From assembly GCA_032719365.1 (NCBI GenBank), contig CM064873.1, positions 47,778,332 to 47,842,331 of the forward strand: 64,000 nucleotides of DNA. The letters run 5' to 3'. The notes under the pieces are model-generated. The model worked only from the letters and a program-made list of their open reading frames with translations, did no database searches and was not told the DNA's origin. The stretch's first letter is position 1. Each line of letters starts with the position of its first letter. The position numbers and the translations under genes were made by a program. Source of the DNA: Prinsepia uniflora. Taxonomy: Eukaryota > Streptophyta > Magnoliopsida > Rosales > Rosaceae. Shown here one piece after another: positions 1-11,330 of the stretch.

Positions 1-2
1 GC

Positions 3-1863
3 CGACCAACCGGAGGCAACCTACGCTCAGCTCATGTATCTATACGAGTTCTGGTTCCAACAATAGAGCACTAGGTGGGTCTTCGTGCGGCACCGAAAGA
101 AGAGCAAGCGGGGCGAGTTCATTCTCGACCTACTAACCTCCAAGAAATCTTACAAGAATTTTTTTTCTTCTGATCGGTGGGGACTGGGAGGGGAATACCG
201 ATGGGGGTCCTATACCCAGCAGGTTCCAAAATAAAGGTGTGGTGTCATAGTATAAGACAGACTTGGTGTAGTATGTTTTTTTTTTTTTTGTGAAGTGTCC
301 ATGTTTGTACTGACTTGGTGCTTGGTGTGTAGGTTTGTTTCCCCCCGAGGAAATTTCATCGGAAGAGAAGGAAATCATTCAGGGAGTGAGGATGAGCCTG
401 GACGATTTGGAACGTAACCAACGCGTCCTTCAACTTCTAGGTTTTCAGCATAAGACCGGGTTAATCGATACCGACGAGAGTAAGTCGGCTTGACCGAGTA
501 GGTTGTTTCGTGTTCCTTTGCTGACATGTTCTTATTGTTGTAGTTCCGAAGCACCTGGGTACGAGGATTTACAAAGATTGTTTGGCACTCAAGATGAAGG
601 TGGATCAGATCGAGAGGGAGTCGGCATCACGCGGAAGGCGACACAACATTTGGAGCACATATTGAAGAAGAAGAAAGACCGATCGAATAAGGGGCAGGGG
701 GAGCAGTCTAAGCACCCGAAACAGGACCGAGTGCTAAAAACAAGGCCGAAGATCCTTGCTCGGACTCCGAAAAGGCCACAGGCAGAGGTCGAGGGTGAAC
801 GAGTGCTCTCCCCCGGCCCAAAATGGGCACAGGCACAAGCGGAGGCCGAGGCAGTCTTGACAGTGCAGACGACGCTTGGTGGGGAGAGGAAAATGCTGAC
901 CCCTGACTTCGTACCTCCCCTGCCCCCCCCCTCTCATCTCGGCTAAACATGAGGATACTCGAAATACTGAAGAGGCGCAGGATGTGAACCTTGGGTTGTT
1001 CATCGAGGGGGAGTCACCTGGTGAGTCCTTTGACCCTCAAGCCCCTTTGTTGCCCAAGGCAGATGGTGCCGTTGCTGAATGGAATATGTCAGGGAGCCTT
1101 CATCCTGTTGGACGACCTGGCGGCGGTGAAGTGCATGACGACCGACAAAAAGATAGAAGGCACTCCTGCTGCTCAGCAATGTAAGTGGGCATTTATTTCA
1201 AGGTTGATTTATGGACCGAGTGTGTTTAGGTCTAATCATGAATTATGTGCAGGCTCTCGGCGAGGTTTATCTTCAGTTTGCCACGGCGTAGAAGAGGGTC
1301 GTCTCAGCCAGGAAGGATAAAGAGAAGCTCAAAAGGAAGCAGAAAGAGTTGGCACCCAGGCTTCAAGAGGCCGATAAGGCTATCAAGCGTACCTCTGACT
1401 TATCTAGGCAGTTGGAGGCCGAGAAGTGCAAGGTGCAGGAGGCTGTTGCGAAAAGGAGGAATTGAGGGCCTAGCTCCAAGCAAAGGTGGATGTGGCCAAG
1501 AAGGACCGAGTGCAGCACTATAAAGAGTTTTGCCGGGTGAAGGCGTCCAGGGAGGCCAACCTTGCAAAAACCCAGGAGTAGATGGTGGCTGAGTTCAAAG
1601 TGTTCGAGGAAATAGACCAAATTAAAAACAGCTATGTCGTTGATTGCGAGAAGGATTTCTTCAAGAACTTTTTTTGCAACAATCCTGGGTTGTTAATCCG
1701 CACACCCTGGCTCGGTCAGGATATCACTGCTGACATGTTTGAGGACGAGTCAGGTGATGAGGTAGACAACACTGAGAGTGCAGAGGATGAGCAAGATTCG
1801 GAGCAACGAAGTGCTTGGCTAGAGACTGATCAACAGGGTCCCCTAAAAAAGCCAAAGGTGTAG
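3..1863 (+). pseudogene. Extra antisense ORF of the Tat element, broken, with apparent introns
   Basis: Coding potential runs on the plus strand, opposite to pol. A first block (about 3-185) reads in one frame, with one stop, from ADQPEATYAQLMYLYEFWFQ to KKSYKNFFF. A second block (about 345-479) ends at a plausible donor (GAGA/gtaagt, 479-484). It joins in frame to a block after a ttgtag acceptor (about 542), giving a start of IPKHLGTRIYKDCLALKMK. A frameshift follows near 650, after which the charged ORF at 503-946 (KKKKDRSNKGQGEQ) takes over. Later pieces (about 1310-1860) are rich in Lys, Glu and Arg, look coiled-coil, and end in an acidic tail (FEDESGDEVDN). The layout resembles the Pfam putative gypsy-type transposon family, but I assign this only tentatively. 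The function of such ORFs is unknown. Confidence 0.6.
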
Positions 1864-3035
1864 TCGGTGGCCATGTCACAGGTCGAGAGGCTAGAGATGG
1901 AAGAGCTAGTTTAGGGATCAGGGCTCCGTGCCTTGTATATATATATTTTTTTTAGTTGAGAAGATGGTTGAGGGCCTGAATTTTGTAATGCTCTTTTAGA
2001 TCGAGCATAATAGGTCTGCATATCAATGGAATTGCTTTTGACTTATGGAAATTTTGCAAGTGGTATTTTTTAACCGATCCATAGATGTAGGCTGACTGTT
2101 GGTGTAAGCTGAGTAAGTCTGTAGGGCTGTACACCGACTCGAGATGTTTGAGTAAAAACAACAAGTGTTGGGGTGTAAGTTGAGTAAGACCGTACCCCGA
2201 CTCGTATGTTTGAGTTAATATGTTGGTGTAAGCCAAGTAAGGCTGTACACCGACTCGAATGTTTGAGTCAAAATAGCAAGTGTTGGGATGTAGGCCGAGT
2301 AAGACCATACCCTAACTCGTATGTCTGAGTCAATGTGTTGGTGTAAACTGAGTAGGGCTATCATGTTTGAGGACGAGTCAGGTGATGAGGTGGACAACAC
2401 TGAAGGTGTAGGGGATGAGCAACAATCGAAGCAACCGAGTACTCAGCCAGAGACCAATCAGCAGGGTCCCTCAAAAAGCCAGAGGTGCAGTCGGAGGCCA
2501 TGCCATAGGTCGAGGGGCCAGAGATGGAAGAGCTATTTTAGGGATCAGGCCTCCGTGCCTTGTATATATATATATATATATATATATATTAGTTGAGAAG
2601 ATGGCCAACCTAAATTTCGTAATGCTCTTGTAAACCGGGCATAATACGTCTGCATATAAATGGAATTGATTTTTACTTATGGAAAATTTTCAAGTGGTAT
2701 TTGTTAACTGATCCGTAGATGTAGGCCGACTGTTGGTGTAAGCCGAGTAAGTTTGTAGGGCTGTACACCGACTTGAGATGTTTGAGTCAAAATAGCAAGT
2801 GTTGGGGTGTAGGCCGAGTAAGGCTGTACACTGACTCGAGATGTTTGAGTTAAAACAACAAGTGTTGGGGTGTAGGCCGAGTAAGACCGTACTCCGACTC
2901 GTATGTTTGAGTCAATGTGTTGGTGTAAGTCGAGTAGGGCTGTACACCGACTCGAATGTTTGAGTCAAAATAGCAAGTGTTAGGGTGTAGGCCGAGTAAG
3001 ACCGTACCCCGACTCGTATGTTTAAGTAAATGTGT
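1734..3035 (+). repeat. 628-bp tandem duplication containing a 55-60-bp minisatellite
   Basis: The block beginning CATGTTTGAGGACGAGTCAG at 1734 recurs at 2362, 628 bp later. The duplicated part covers the acidic C-terminal tail of the antisense ORF, a TA-rich stretch and an array of alternating units. One unit holds GTAAGCCGAGTAAGGCTGTA and the other GGTGTAGGCCGAGTAAGACC, each ending in GTTTGAGTCAA or similar. Arrays lie at about 2095-2345 and 2717-3035. The TA run is short in copy 1 (about 1938) and expanded in copy 2 (about 2563-2589). The array sits between the antisense ORF and the 3' end of pol. Confidence 0.85.
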
Positions 3036-3207
3036 TGTTTTTGTTTATTACATGCATTGTGTAGTGGAAAATACTCATCATTGATAATGTGGGCCAAGGT
3101 TAGCGAATTACAGCAAGTCATAAGAGGAAGAAATACAAAGTTAAATGAAGTATTTCTTAAGGTGGTGGCATGCCATGGGTGGCCGACGCGTCTGCCCTCC
3201 TAGTCCT

Positions 3208-4080
3208 CTAGGTCATAGGTGCCTGGCCGACAGATCCTTGTAACCTAGTAGGGGCCTTCCTAGTTGGGGATGAGAGTTCCGGTCGAGCGATCCTTTGTGG
3301 GGAGGCTGACCTTCCAAAGTACCCAATCCCCTTCCTGAAAATTACAGGGTTTGACTCTAGCATTGTGGTAGCTGTAGAGCCGCTGCTTGGAGGCAATGTT
3401 TCTGAGGTTGGCTTGTTCCCAGTGTTCCTCAATGAGATCCAGGCTGAATGCAAGCTGTTGGTCATTCTAGTAAGGTTCGTAGGTCGACACTCGGTAAGAA
3501 GTTTCATTAAGCTCAACTGGGATGACGACCTCATTTCCGAAGTCCATGGAAAAAGTGGTTTCATTTGTTGACTTCTGGTAGGAGGTCCTATAGGACCAGA
3601 GTGTGTTCGAGAGGATCTCATACCACTTGCCCTTTGCTTCGTCGAGTTGAGTTTTCAGCGTATGTTATGTATGTTATGGCCACTACCTGACTATTGGATT
3701 GGGGATGAGCTAGGGAGGTGAAGCAGAGGCGGATGTTATGTCTGTCATAGAATGTGCATAAGTGCCCATTATCGAACTGTTTTCCGCTGTCCTTGACAAT
3801 GGTGTGCAGAAGACTAAAATGGAAAATAATGTTCTAGAAAATAAAGGTCTCAATCTGGGTAGTGATAATGGAGGTCAGAGCTTTGGCTTCCACCCATTTT
3901 GTGAAGTAATCTATTGCCACCACTGCATACTCTGTCTTTCCCTTCCCAGCTGGCATCTTGCCAATCAAGTCAAGTCCCCATTGCGAAAATGGCCAAGGGC
4001 TGAGCATGGGCGTGAGGTTTTATGGGGGTAAGTGGAGGAAGGGGGCGAACTATTGGCATTTTTCACAACGCCTGGTTAGC
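3208..4080 (-). pseudogene. Integrase remnant of the Tat element
   Basis: The minus strand encodes integrase core pieces such as WGLDLIGKMPAGKGKTEYAV and VVAIDYFTKWVEAKALTS (around 3870-3990). About 400 bases further downstream lie integrase C-terminal phrases (FSMDFGNEVVIPVEL near 3530, then LYSYHNARVKPCNFQEGDWV near 3340). Stops and frame changes separate them. Integrase inserts retrotransposon cDNA into the chromosome. Integrase following RNase H is the gypsy order. No intact ORF spans the domain, so this copy is not functional. Bases 3036-3207 are a short non-coding spacer with nothing recognisable. Confidence 0.8.
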
Positions 4081-4840
4081 TTAGCCCATCCGCATGCATT
4101 GTTGGCTAATAGAAACCTTAGCGAAAAGCCTATTGGTCCATCGAACGTGGACCGGAGTGGTTCCCACAGATGCCTGCATATATCTCTTCCAAGATGGCTC
4201 TACTTGCATCCGGGATGAGGCATTCAGAAGGGAATGGTAAAGCCCCGCTTGTAGAGTTTGTTGTTGATGTGTATATCGTGCTCTCTGTTGCTGGACTTTC
4301 TTGGCTTCGATCTTGTCGGAGGAAAGTGTCCCATCGGTAGAAAACCAATCAGTAGGGTCATCCATGTGAGGTCTGTGGTGATTGCGCAGACCATAGAGTA
4401 CTGAGTGCTGAGTGCTAGGTCGATCAAGTACTTCCACAAAGACGTTGCAGCTTGTCCTTTCGTTGAGGGAGGATGCAAGCCAAGCCAGAGCATCGGCGTG
4501 ACTGTTTTTGGATTGGGGGATTCGTGTGATAGTTTGGTTGAGGAAGCTATCAAGGAGAGACTTTGCCATTGTCCTGTTTGCTGCCATGAAAGAGTCTTTG
4601 GCTTCATACTCATTGTTGATCTGGTTAATGATGAGCTGGGAGTCACTATAAATTTGAATTTGTTTGGCCTCCATGGCCTTGGCCAATTAGAGCCTCGTAA
4701 GAAGAGCCTCGTACTCGGTAGTGTTGGTCGAGGCTTTGTACAGGAAGCGAAGGGCTTACTCCATTTTAACCTTGTCTGGTGTGGTGAGGATAAGTCCGGC
4801 CCCTGAGCCGTTGTGGCAGGCGGAGCCTTCAAGGTCATAA
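4081..4840 (-). pseudogene. Second (archaeal-type) RNase H plus H2C2 zinc-binding region, Tat element
   Basis: The minus-strand frame gives HNGSGAGLILTTPDKVKM, then IQIYSDSQLIINQINNEYEA (about 4660-4600) and SKNSHADALAWLASSL. This is the pattern of the extra RNase H typical of Tat elements. Near 4080-4180 it is followed by EEIYAGICGNHSGPRSMDQ, which matches the histidine/cysteine zinc-binding region upstream of integrase. Frameshifts occur: the first part of the domain lies in a different frame from the long ORF. Its upstream end is cut at about 4840, where an unrelated LTR begins. Confidence 0.8.
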
Positions 4841-6440
4841 CCCACCCCAATCCCCCCGTGATTAACATGGGATGTATCATGATCTCGTCTGACACGAAGT
4901 GTCAGACTAGGGAAAATTTGAACCTTTAGCCCGACCGGCTTCTAGAGTACGCCAGGATCTAGTGGAAGAGTATGGGGAAAATTTGAACCTTTAGCCCGAC
5001 CGGCTTCTAGAGTACGCCAGGATCCAGTGGAGGAGTATGATGTCTTGGTCTCTGCTACAGTCCGCATCCGAGATCGACATGAAGGGCATTGAAAACCAGA
5101 AAAGACTGTGAGTGGACAAAAAGTAATAGTTTAATAAAATACATTTCATAAAAGACCTTTATGCCCTTCACTAAAAAGCATGCATGCATAGGAAAACTAT
5201 TTATCAAACCATATATGTTTCAATAACCACCAATAGGGTCTCAGCCCCAAGTTCCGTAAATTCAAGTCAGGGTTATAATCCATAATAGCCTTCCTGAGAG
5301 AAAGGTAGCCAATGGGGGCGACTCCATTCAGTTAGTGCTCCGTGACTACTTCGGGGTCCACCCAGGCCAACGACCCTCCCTAGAGGAGACAATCCATAAT
5401 ATATAAGGATGGTATATGAAAAACCATTTGAAATCATTCTCAAAACCTTTCAAAGGTTCATGCCCAGTTCCCATAAACCGTCATGAACCAGAAATCCATT
5501 TATGGCTCCCGACCCGAAATCATAACCGTAAACCATAATTGGGCCCCAAGCTGGAATTCGTAAACCAAATGGGCCTCCGACCCCGATTCGTAAACCAACT
5601 GGGCCTCGTGTTCGATTTCGTAAACCAAATGGGTCTCGTGCCCGATTTCGTAAACCAAATGGGCCTCGTGCCCGATTTCATAACCCAACTGGGCTCCGAG
5701 CTCGATTCGTAAACCAACTGGGTCTCCAGCCTGATGCTTTGTTAAATCAAATGGACTTCAAGTCCGAGAGTTCGTAAAACAAATGGGTCTTATGCCCAAG
5801 TTTACCTTTTCAAATCCAAAACCATTTCATTTAAATCATCATAGAAAACATAACACGTATAGGCACGACATAAAATCGTAAATCTCGATACACATACAAA
5901 TACGTAAATCACCTCGAAATACGTGAAACCACATAAATCACCAATCTATAATCACCATGATAGAAATCATATCTATAAACCATATAAAACATTTATGCAT
6001 GCATCACAGTTTAGAAATCAAGATCTACTCACAGACCGTCCTACGTTGTCGCCTTGATTTGCATGTCGTAAGCCTCCCCGGGCTAATCACCTTCACTGGG
6101 ACTCCCAAATCTATCCGAAACACTTTAGAGGGTTACTAACTACCTTATTAACCTCTCATGGAAGCCCCATAATTTTCCCAAATTTTTAACTATTTTTAAA
6201 CTCGATCCTAAACCTTCGGACGTCTCGAACAATATCGAGACGGTGTCTGATTGACACGAAACCAGTCCCAAAATATTCGTTACATCGAATAGATTAAAAG
6301 TCATGTTGAAGTCACCCCCAGAATATGCTCCACTCCCCTTCACACACGGTCCAAAGGAGCTGCGCGTGAAAGCCACGTGCTAGACACTATTCACTATCTT
6401 CAACCTCTGGCCTAACCGGTCGGCACACCACCATCTAGCG
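4840..6440 (-). mobile_element. Truncated minus-strand LTR of the TGTAACGACC family, inserted in the Tat pol region
   Basis: At the left end the sequence AACCCACCCCAATCCCCCC matches, in reverse, the LTR 3' end seen at 51602. The terminal hairpin follows at 4893-4914. Further right are the family blocks GTGAGTGGAC (5111), CATGCATGCAT (5180) and a minisatellite of GGGCC-type units, and a block homologous to the LTR at 60960-61260 (CCTTCGGACRTCYCGAACAA near 6212). The 5' part of the LTR is missing. The sequence runs into degenerate Cassandra-like LTRs at about 6440. The AGGGAAAATTTGAACCTTTA segment occurs twice in direct repeat, at about 4909 and 4974. Confidence 0.75.
5545..5800 (+). repeat. 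LTR minisatellite, about 30-bp units of the form GTAAACCAAATGGGCCTCGT
   Basis: At least seven imperfect units combine GTAAACCAA, (A/C)TGGGCCTC and GTGCCCGATTTC. Each contains complementary GGGC and GCCC arms, so a single unit could fold on itself. The same kind of array, with other unit variants, appears in the LTRs at 45000-45090, 51070-51160 and 60480-60790, so it is a family trait rather than a local accident. Confidence 0.85.
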
Positions 6441-6442
6441 CG

Positions 6443-6870
6443 AGGCCTTCTGAGAGCTCACTGAATTTAGATTCCTGGGGAACTCCAAAGTTAAGCGAGT
6501 GGAGGTTGGTGAAATCCCAAGATGGGTGACCCACTAGGAAGTTGCACCGTGAGCTCCCAAGAACAAAACCCTTCGGGCTAGGCTGGTTCAACCAGTGAGT
6601 CTAGAGGAGAAAATATTGTGTTAGATAGAGTGGGTTGCTGAGCAACTATGATCTAAACGAGGCCTTTTGGAAGCTCAGTGGCTTTGGGTTCGGTTGGAAC
6701 TATAAAGTTAAACGAGTTGAGGTTGGTGCAATTCCATGATGGGTGACCCCATGGGAAGTTGCACCTTGAGCTCCTGAAAACAAAACCGTGAAGACAAGGG
6801 CAAGGAGGCCCAAAGCGGACAATATCGTGTTAGATGAGTCGGGTCCTGACAGTTAACGTATAAGAGCTAC
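6443..6870 (+). repeat. Two degenerate Cassandra-like LTRs with 5S-rRNA-like sequence
   Basis: Two successive copies (about 6443-6630 and 6657-6832) carry GCGAGGCCTTYTGRGAGCTC, AACTCCAAAGTTAAGCGAG and GATGGGTGACCCACTAGGAA. The last two match conserved 3'-half blocks of plant 5S rRNA. The second copy ends GGGTCCTGACA, followed by a decayed initiator-Met-type primer site (CGTATAAGAGC). Cassandra elements are non-autonomous LTR elements with a 5S domain in each LTR. The copies are older and more diverged than those at 12917 and 26510. Confidence 0.75.
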
Positions 6871-6879
6871 GTCAGCTGA

Positions 6880-7330
6880 GCATGATCTAGCTGAGTGCTC
6901 CCATTACCCAAGGTATGTGTTGTGGATAATGGAAGAGCGGGAGGAATGGTTTCCCTCGTGGGTGCTGCTGGGACATAAGAAAATTCGAAGATGAAATTCG
7001 CGATGGCCTGTCCATTCTCAACTGTACGGGCGCGAAAGTGACATCGAACACGTTGAGTTCGATTGCCCATTTATGCAATCTTCCAGACATTTCTGCCTTC
7101 TGGAGCACCTGCCAAAGTGGTTTTTCGGTCATAACGACGATTAAATGAGCCTGGAAGTAAGGTCTGAGTTTCCTGGAGGACATGATGAGAACGAAGGTGA
7201 GTTTTTCCAGGTCGATGTACCTCGTCTCAGCGTCCTGTAGGGCCTTGCTTATGTAGTACACTGGGTGCTCAGCGTCGTCCTTCCGTTTGATAATTACTGA
7301 ACTGGTGGCAGAGGTGGAGACAGAGAGTTA
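6880..7330 (-). pseudogene. RNase H remnant of the Tat element
   Basis: A minus-strand frame reads MYYISKALQDAETRYIDLEK (7261-7202), then a phrase with KLRPYFQAHLIVVMTEKPLW and GRLHKWAIELNVFDVTFAP. This is the pattern of a gypsy RNase H domain, which removes RNA template during reverse transcription. A frameshift follows near 7060, where ENGQAIANFIFEFSYVP continues in another frame. Pol resumes across the insertion at 4840. Confidence 0.8.
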
Positions 7331-7499
7331 AATGTAGAGGGGTTCTCCGGTCTCAGGTCTTGCTAACAGTGGAGCTTTTCCCATGTACTCCTTAAGTTTG
7401 GTGAAAGCCCTTGTGCACTCTTTAGTCTAGGTAATGTGTTTGGACTTGCCCTTAAGGGCTTTGAAGAAAGGAAGGCACTTGTCTATGGCTTTTGAGATG

Positions 7500-8110
7500 A
7501 TTGTGTAAGAGCCACCACTTGACCAGTTAGGCTTTGAATTTCTTTTTGAGTCCGTGGAGGCTCCATATTGACGAGGGCTTTGAACTTTCTGGGTTGGCCT
7601 TGATTCCTCATTGACTGATCATGAAGCCAAGAAACTTCCTAGAGCCAACTCTGAAGATGCACTTGGCTGGGTTTAGCCTCATCTTGTACTGTTTGAGGAT
7701 GTTGAACATTCGGGAGAGGTTGTGGATGTGCAGGTCGGCCGATTTACTCTTAACGAGCACGTTATCGATGTAGACCTCCATCGTCTTTCCTATCTGGTCC
7801 GCGAACATGAAGTTTACTAGGAAACCTGCTTTCTTGAGCCCGAATGGCATAACGTTATAGCAGTAGAGCCCCTAATATGTCCAGAACGTTGTGTGGATTT
7901 GGTCTGTTGGGTGCATGAAGATTTGGTTGTAGCCTGAGTAGGCGTCCATGAAGCTTAGGAGTTCATGCCCAGTCGTTGCGTCGACTAGTTGGTCTATCTT
8001 GAGCAAGGAGAAGCTGTCCTTGGGGCATGCCTTGTTGAGGTCGGTAAAGTCTATGCACATTCTCCATGCTCTCGCTGGATTCTTAACAAGTACAACGTTG
8101 GCCACTCAGG
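7500..8110 (-). pseudogene. Reverse transcriptase remnant of the Tat element, altered catalytic motif
   Basis: The minus strand encodes WRMCIDFTDLNKACPKDSF and LLSFMDAYSGYNQIFMHPTD (about 8060-7890), then MPFGLKKAGFLVNFMF and MEVYIDNVLVKSKSADLHIH (about 7850-7735). These correspond to the conserved RT blocks. The catalytic YIDD box reads YIDN, so one of the metal-binding aspartates is replaced by Asn. Stops also break the frame (for example at 7870). The enzyme would be inactive. Confidence 0.85.
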
Positions 8111-8559
8111 CAGCGTAGACCGCCTTTCGAACAAAATGAATAGTGCTGAGTTTGATGATCTCAACCTTTATGGCCTCTGTTCTCTCTGCGTCATAGAGGC
8201 GGCGTTTTTGCTAGACCGGCTTGTAAGAAGGGTCAATGCTTAGTCGGTGACAGATTACATTGGTGGATATGCAAGGCATGTCAGAGTTGTAAGCGTAAAT
8301 CGGGGGAAAAAGTGGCTATGATTTTCACCTTCTATCTGCAAAGTTGTGAGAGAGAACAATCTCCTCGACCTCCCCGATGGGCTGCAGATGTGGTGATGTT
8401 GAATGATCCCTAGGGTCTTCGATCGACCCATCCTGTATTTTTTGTGCATCTCGAGGGTCAATAGGGTCTTCTTCAAATGCTGATTCAGTCACAGTCATGG
8501 TTTCTTTTGGCGGCTGAACTTGCATGGTAAAGTTGTATGCCCTTGCTGCCATTTGATCC

Positions 8560-9260
8560 CCGCAGACCTAAACAATGCCCATGGAAGTGGGAAATTTAAT
8601 CGAGAGCAGGTGGGTGGATACTACGTCCTTCAGTTGGTTGAGTATTCCTGTCCGAGGATGACGCTGTAAGCCACGGGGAAGTCTACCACCAAGAAGGGCA
8701 CGAGTACCGTTGCTCTCTGTGGATGTGATCCAAGGGAACGATGGAGTCCCTGGTGAAGCCAAAAAGTGGTGGTGCGGAACGGTCCATGTTGAACTCTGGT
8801 ATGCCAAGTTGTTTGAATGCCTTCATGAAGATGACATTAATAGAGCTGCCAGTGTCGACCATGACCCGCTGGACGTCAAAGTTAGATATTTCATCCATGA
8901 TGACGATCAGGTCGTCATGGGGATAGGCAATTCCTTGCTCCTCCTCTTCGAATAAAGTAATGTGGGTCCATCCGAGCCGACTGGTCTTCTTGGCTCGCCC
9001 ATCCTCGATGCTGAAGAGCTGGTGATTCAGTTTTGTGGTTCACAGGAAATTTTTCTTCGCTCGGTTGGAGGTGAGTGGGCAAGAGATGGATGACCCTCCC
9101 AAGATCGTGTTGATCTATGGGTTGCAAGGAGGAGGTGGTGCATGTTGGAGGAATTGGTTAATCTTTTTGTCCCGAGCTAGAGCCTCTACTAGGTCTCTTA
9201 ACGTCACACATTGGACGATGTTGTGGTCATTGTACTTGTGGTACTAGCAATAGGTTCTTG
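8560..9260 (-). pseudogene. Gag zinc-knuckle-like tail and aspartic protease remnant, Tat element
   Basis: Near 9250-9140 the minus strand reads YC, a stop, then YHKYNDHNIVQCVTLRDLVE. This fits the Cys/His knuckle of Tat gag proteins with one codon lost. INTILGGSSISCPLTSNRA follows. At 8860-8835 the frame gives MVDTGSSINVIFMKAFKQLG, which contains the DTGSS catalytic motif of a retroviral-type aspartic protease. The protease cuts the Gag-Pol polyprotein. A frameshift ends this frame within about 70 codons. The stretch from 8110 to 8560 is the PR-RT linker and has no firm domain signature. Confidence 0.75.
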
Positions 9261-9661
9261 TGTCTTTGCCGAGTTTACCCTTGGCTAGTGCCCAGGTGGA
9301 CTTCGGGATCATGTGCTTCACGTTGAGAAAAAAAATTTCATAGGGGGTGTTGAGGATCGTGTAGGTCTCATATTTGGACCGAGGAAATCACTTTTCCCCG
9401 TTATTTGCTTGCTCCCCCTAGTGGCCCTGTCCCTGTTGTCTTTCTTGATGGTTCGGGTTCTTGCCCTTCTTTCCCGCCCTGTACAAGTTGTTTCTATGAG
9501 CCTGAGGGTTCTGATATGAGCTTTGTTCCCTCATAGCCCTATTTCTCCTGAGCATGAGGGTGCTGATCTGAGCTCTGTTGGCTCTAGCAGCTTAATAGGT
9601 GAGTTTTAATCGAGTCGGCCCGAGGAGGCTGGTATGTGTTAGTTTTGTTTGTGTTAACCTT

Positions 9662-10140
9662 TTAGCTCAGCGTCTCAGCTTTGGCATGTACCGCCGCCTG
9701 TTTCCTAATTTTATTATATGTAGTCCAACCTTGAGTATGAACTGCGTACCTAAAGGGAGAATCCTGGAGGCCACCCTTGAATGCTACCCTATCATCCGTT
9801 TCGGCACATCGGGAGTACTCGTGGCTAAACCTGGCTGCATATCTCTGCAATGGCTCATTTTCCCCTTGCTTAAGCTGAAAAAGGTCCTCAATCGAGAATA
9901 GGCGGTTGGTTTGGATCATGAATTGGTTGTTGAAGATGGATGTGAGTTGTTCGAAAGAGTCAATGAATCCAGCCTCTAATTTGTAGAACCAATTAATTGT
10001 TGCCTCGGTTAGCGTGGAGATGAGGATAAGGCACTGTTCCTCGTCTGAGAGATTCTTTAGGGCGACGGCCGAGTGGAAGTTGTTCAAGTGGGTGTATGGA
10101 TCGTCCTTCCCAGTGTAAAGTGGGATATTCAGGGATTTGA
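9662..10140 (-). pseudogene. Gag core remnant of the Tat element
   Basis: The ORF at 10087-9662 reads NNFHSAVALKNLSDEEQCLI, then ATINWFYKLEAGFIDSFEQL, FNNQFMIQTNRLFSIEDLFQ and EPLQRYAARFSHEYSRCAE. This is the typical helical Gag (retrotrans_gag) domain with the W-x-x-L and Q-x-x-x-E-x-L-x-x-Y/F-x-x-R-F elements. Gag packages element RNA. The frame is open for about 140 codons, one of the better preserved parts of this copy. Confidence 0.8.
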
Positions 10141-10779
10141 TCTAGTGATTGATTATGAACTGGTTAATTCTCTCTGTGAAAGGCCCCTGGCTCGTCTTTG
10201 CCCATGTCGGTCTCGTCGCCCACTTCGTCTCGGCCCCTAGCGACTTTACTCAATTCATAAGGTGTTGAACAAGTGAGTTGGTCCTGGATGGTTGTCATGC
10301 TCCTTGGTCAAAGCGATCAGGCCTCTCGGTGTCTCTGGGGGTATGGTCGAGGCCGACTTGTCCTGACCGCTCAGTATTCCTTTTGGGAGGTAGTTCCTGA
10401 GAATCCTTGTGTCGACGACCGAGCTGGCCTAACCGCTCAGTGTTCATCTTGAGGGGTAGTTCCCGGGGGTCTCCATGTCGTCGATCGAGCTGAGCTGACC
10501 GCTCAGTGTTCCTTCTGAGGGGAGTTCCTGGGAACCTCCATGATGTTGACAGACCTGACCCAACCGCTTGGTGTCTCCACGGGTAGGTCCTGAAGGGTGT
10601 TCGCTATGTCATGTCTGGTCGGTCACTCGTTGAACTTGCCGAGCTATTTTGGCAGTGCTCTCGTCCTCTTGTGAGGAGTCGGTGCCCTCGGTCTCAATGA
10701 TGGGAATGGGGATGAGATCCTTCAAAGGAAAAACTCCCTGGTTATTGTCCGGATGGGTCCACCGAGCGGTGTTATTGGA

Positions 10780-11274
10780 TCAGTGGTGATATGTCCTTTT
10801 CCCCTCTAGCCGATAATGTTGTTGGTGTACCTGGTGGTGGAGAAATGATTGGTGCCTTCGGAAGCCCTCGCTTAGGACGTCGTGGGTGACACTATAGATT
10901 CTGATTTCACCCAATTGGTTGCCCGGGATGATGCGCATCCGAGTTGGTTTCCTAGTCGTCTCGGCTGCCGTGTGGAGTTTCTCTTTCCAAATTGCTCGGT
11001 GATTCCTTTCGGCACACTCGGTGCACTCAGCCACCACCATGTTGGCCTCTTCTTTACCAACACGTGATCGATGTTCAGCGAGTTCAGTTTGTGCAACCCA
11101 TAGTTGTTCAGCCACCTCGATGTACCGATCATCGAGTGTCTGGCATCTCGACTCGACTTGTGTACCCTTGGATTTGACCTCCGCCCTGTCGCTCTGGAGT
11201 TTCTCAATGATCTGTAGAATGTTTGGAGAGGGATCTCTCGGTGTCATGGGCCCTTGTCCAGGTATGTGCTCCAC
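10780..11274 (-). pseudogene. N-terminal Gag-region ORF of the Tat element
   Basis: A 164-residue open frame starts MEHIPGQGPMTPRDPSPNIL just inside the primer site. It is rich in Glu, Arg and Gln with a heptad-like segment (about residues 20-80), suggesting a coiled coil. Its position directly after the 5' LTR and before the Gag core suggests the N-terminal part of gag. I recognise no domain. The interval 10141-10779 links it to the Gag core and has only broken frames. Confidence 0.5.
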
Positions 11275-11330
11275 TTAGCTTCGGACGAGTGTTTTCTCGA
11301 TATGGTTGAGCGAGGGTAGACTTAGTCAGT

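Noticed and set aside
4405..4806. 133-codon plus-strand ORF
   Set aside because: It is the antisense shadow of the minus-strand RNase H domain, which has clear family motifs.
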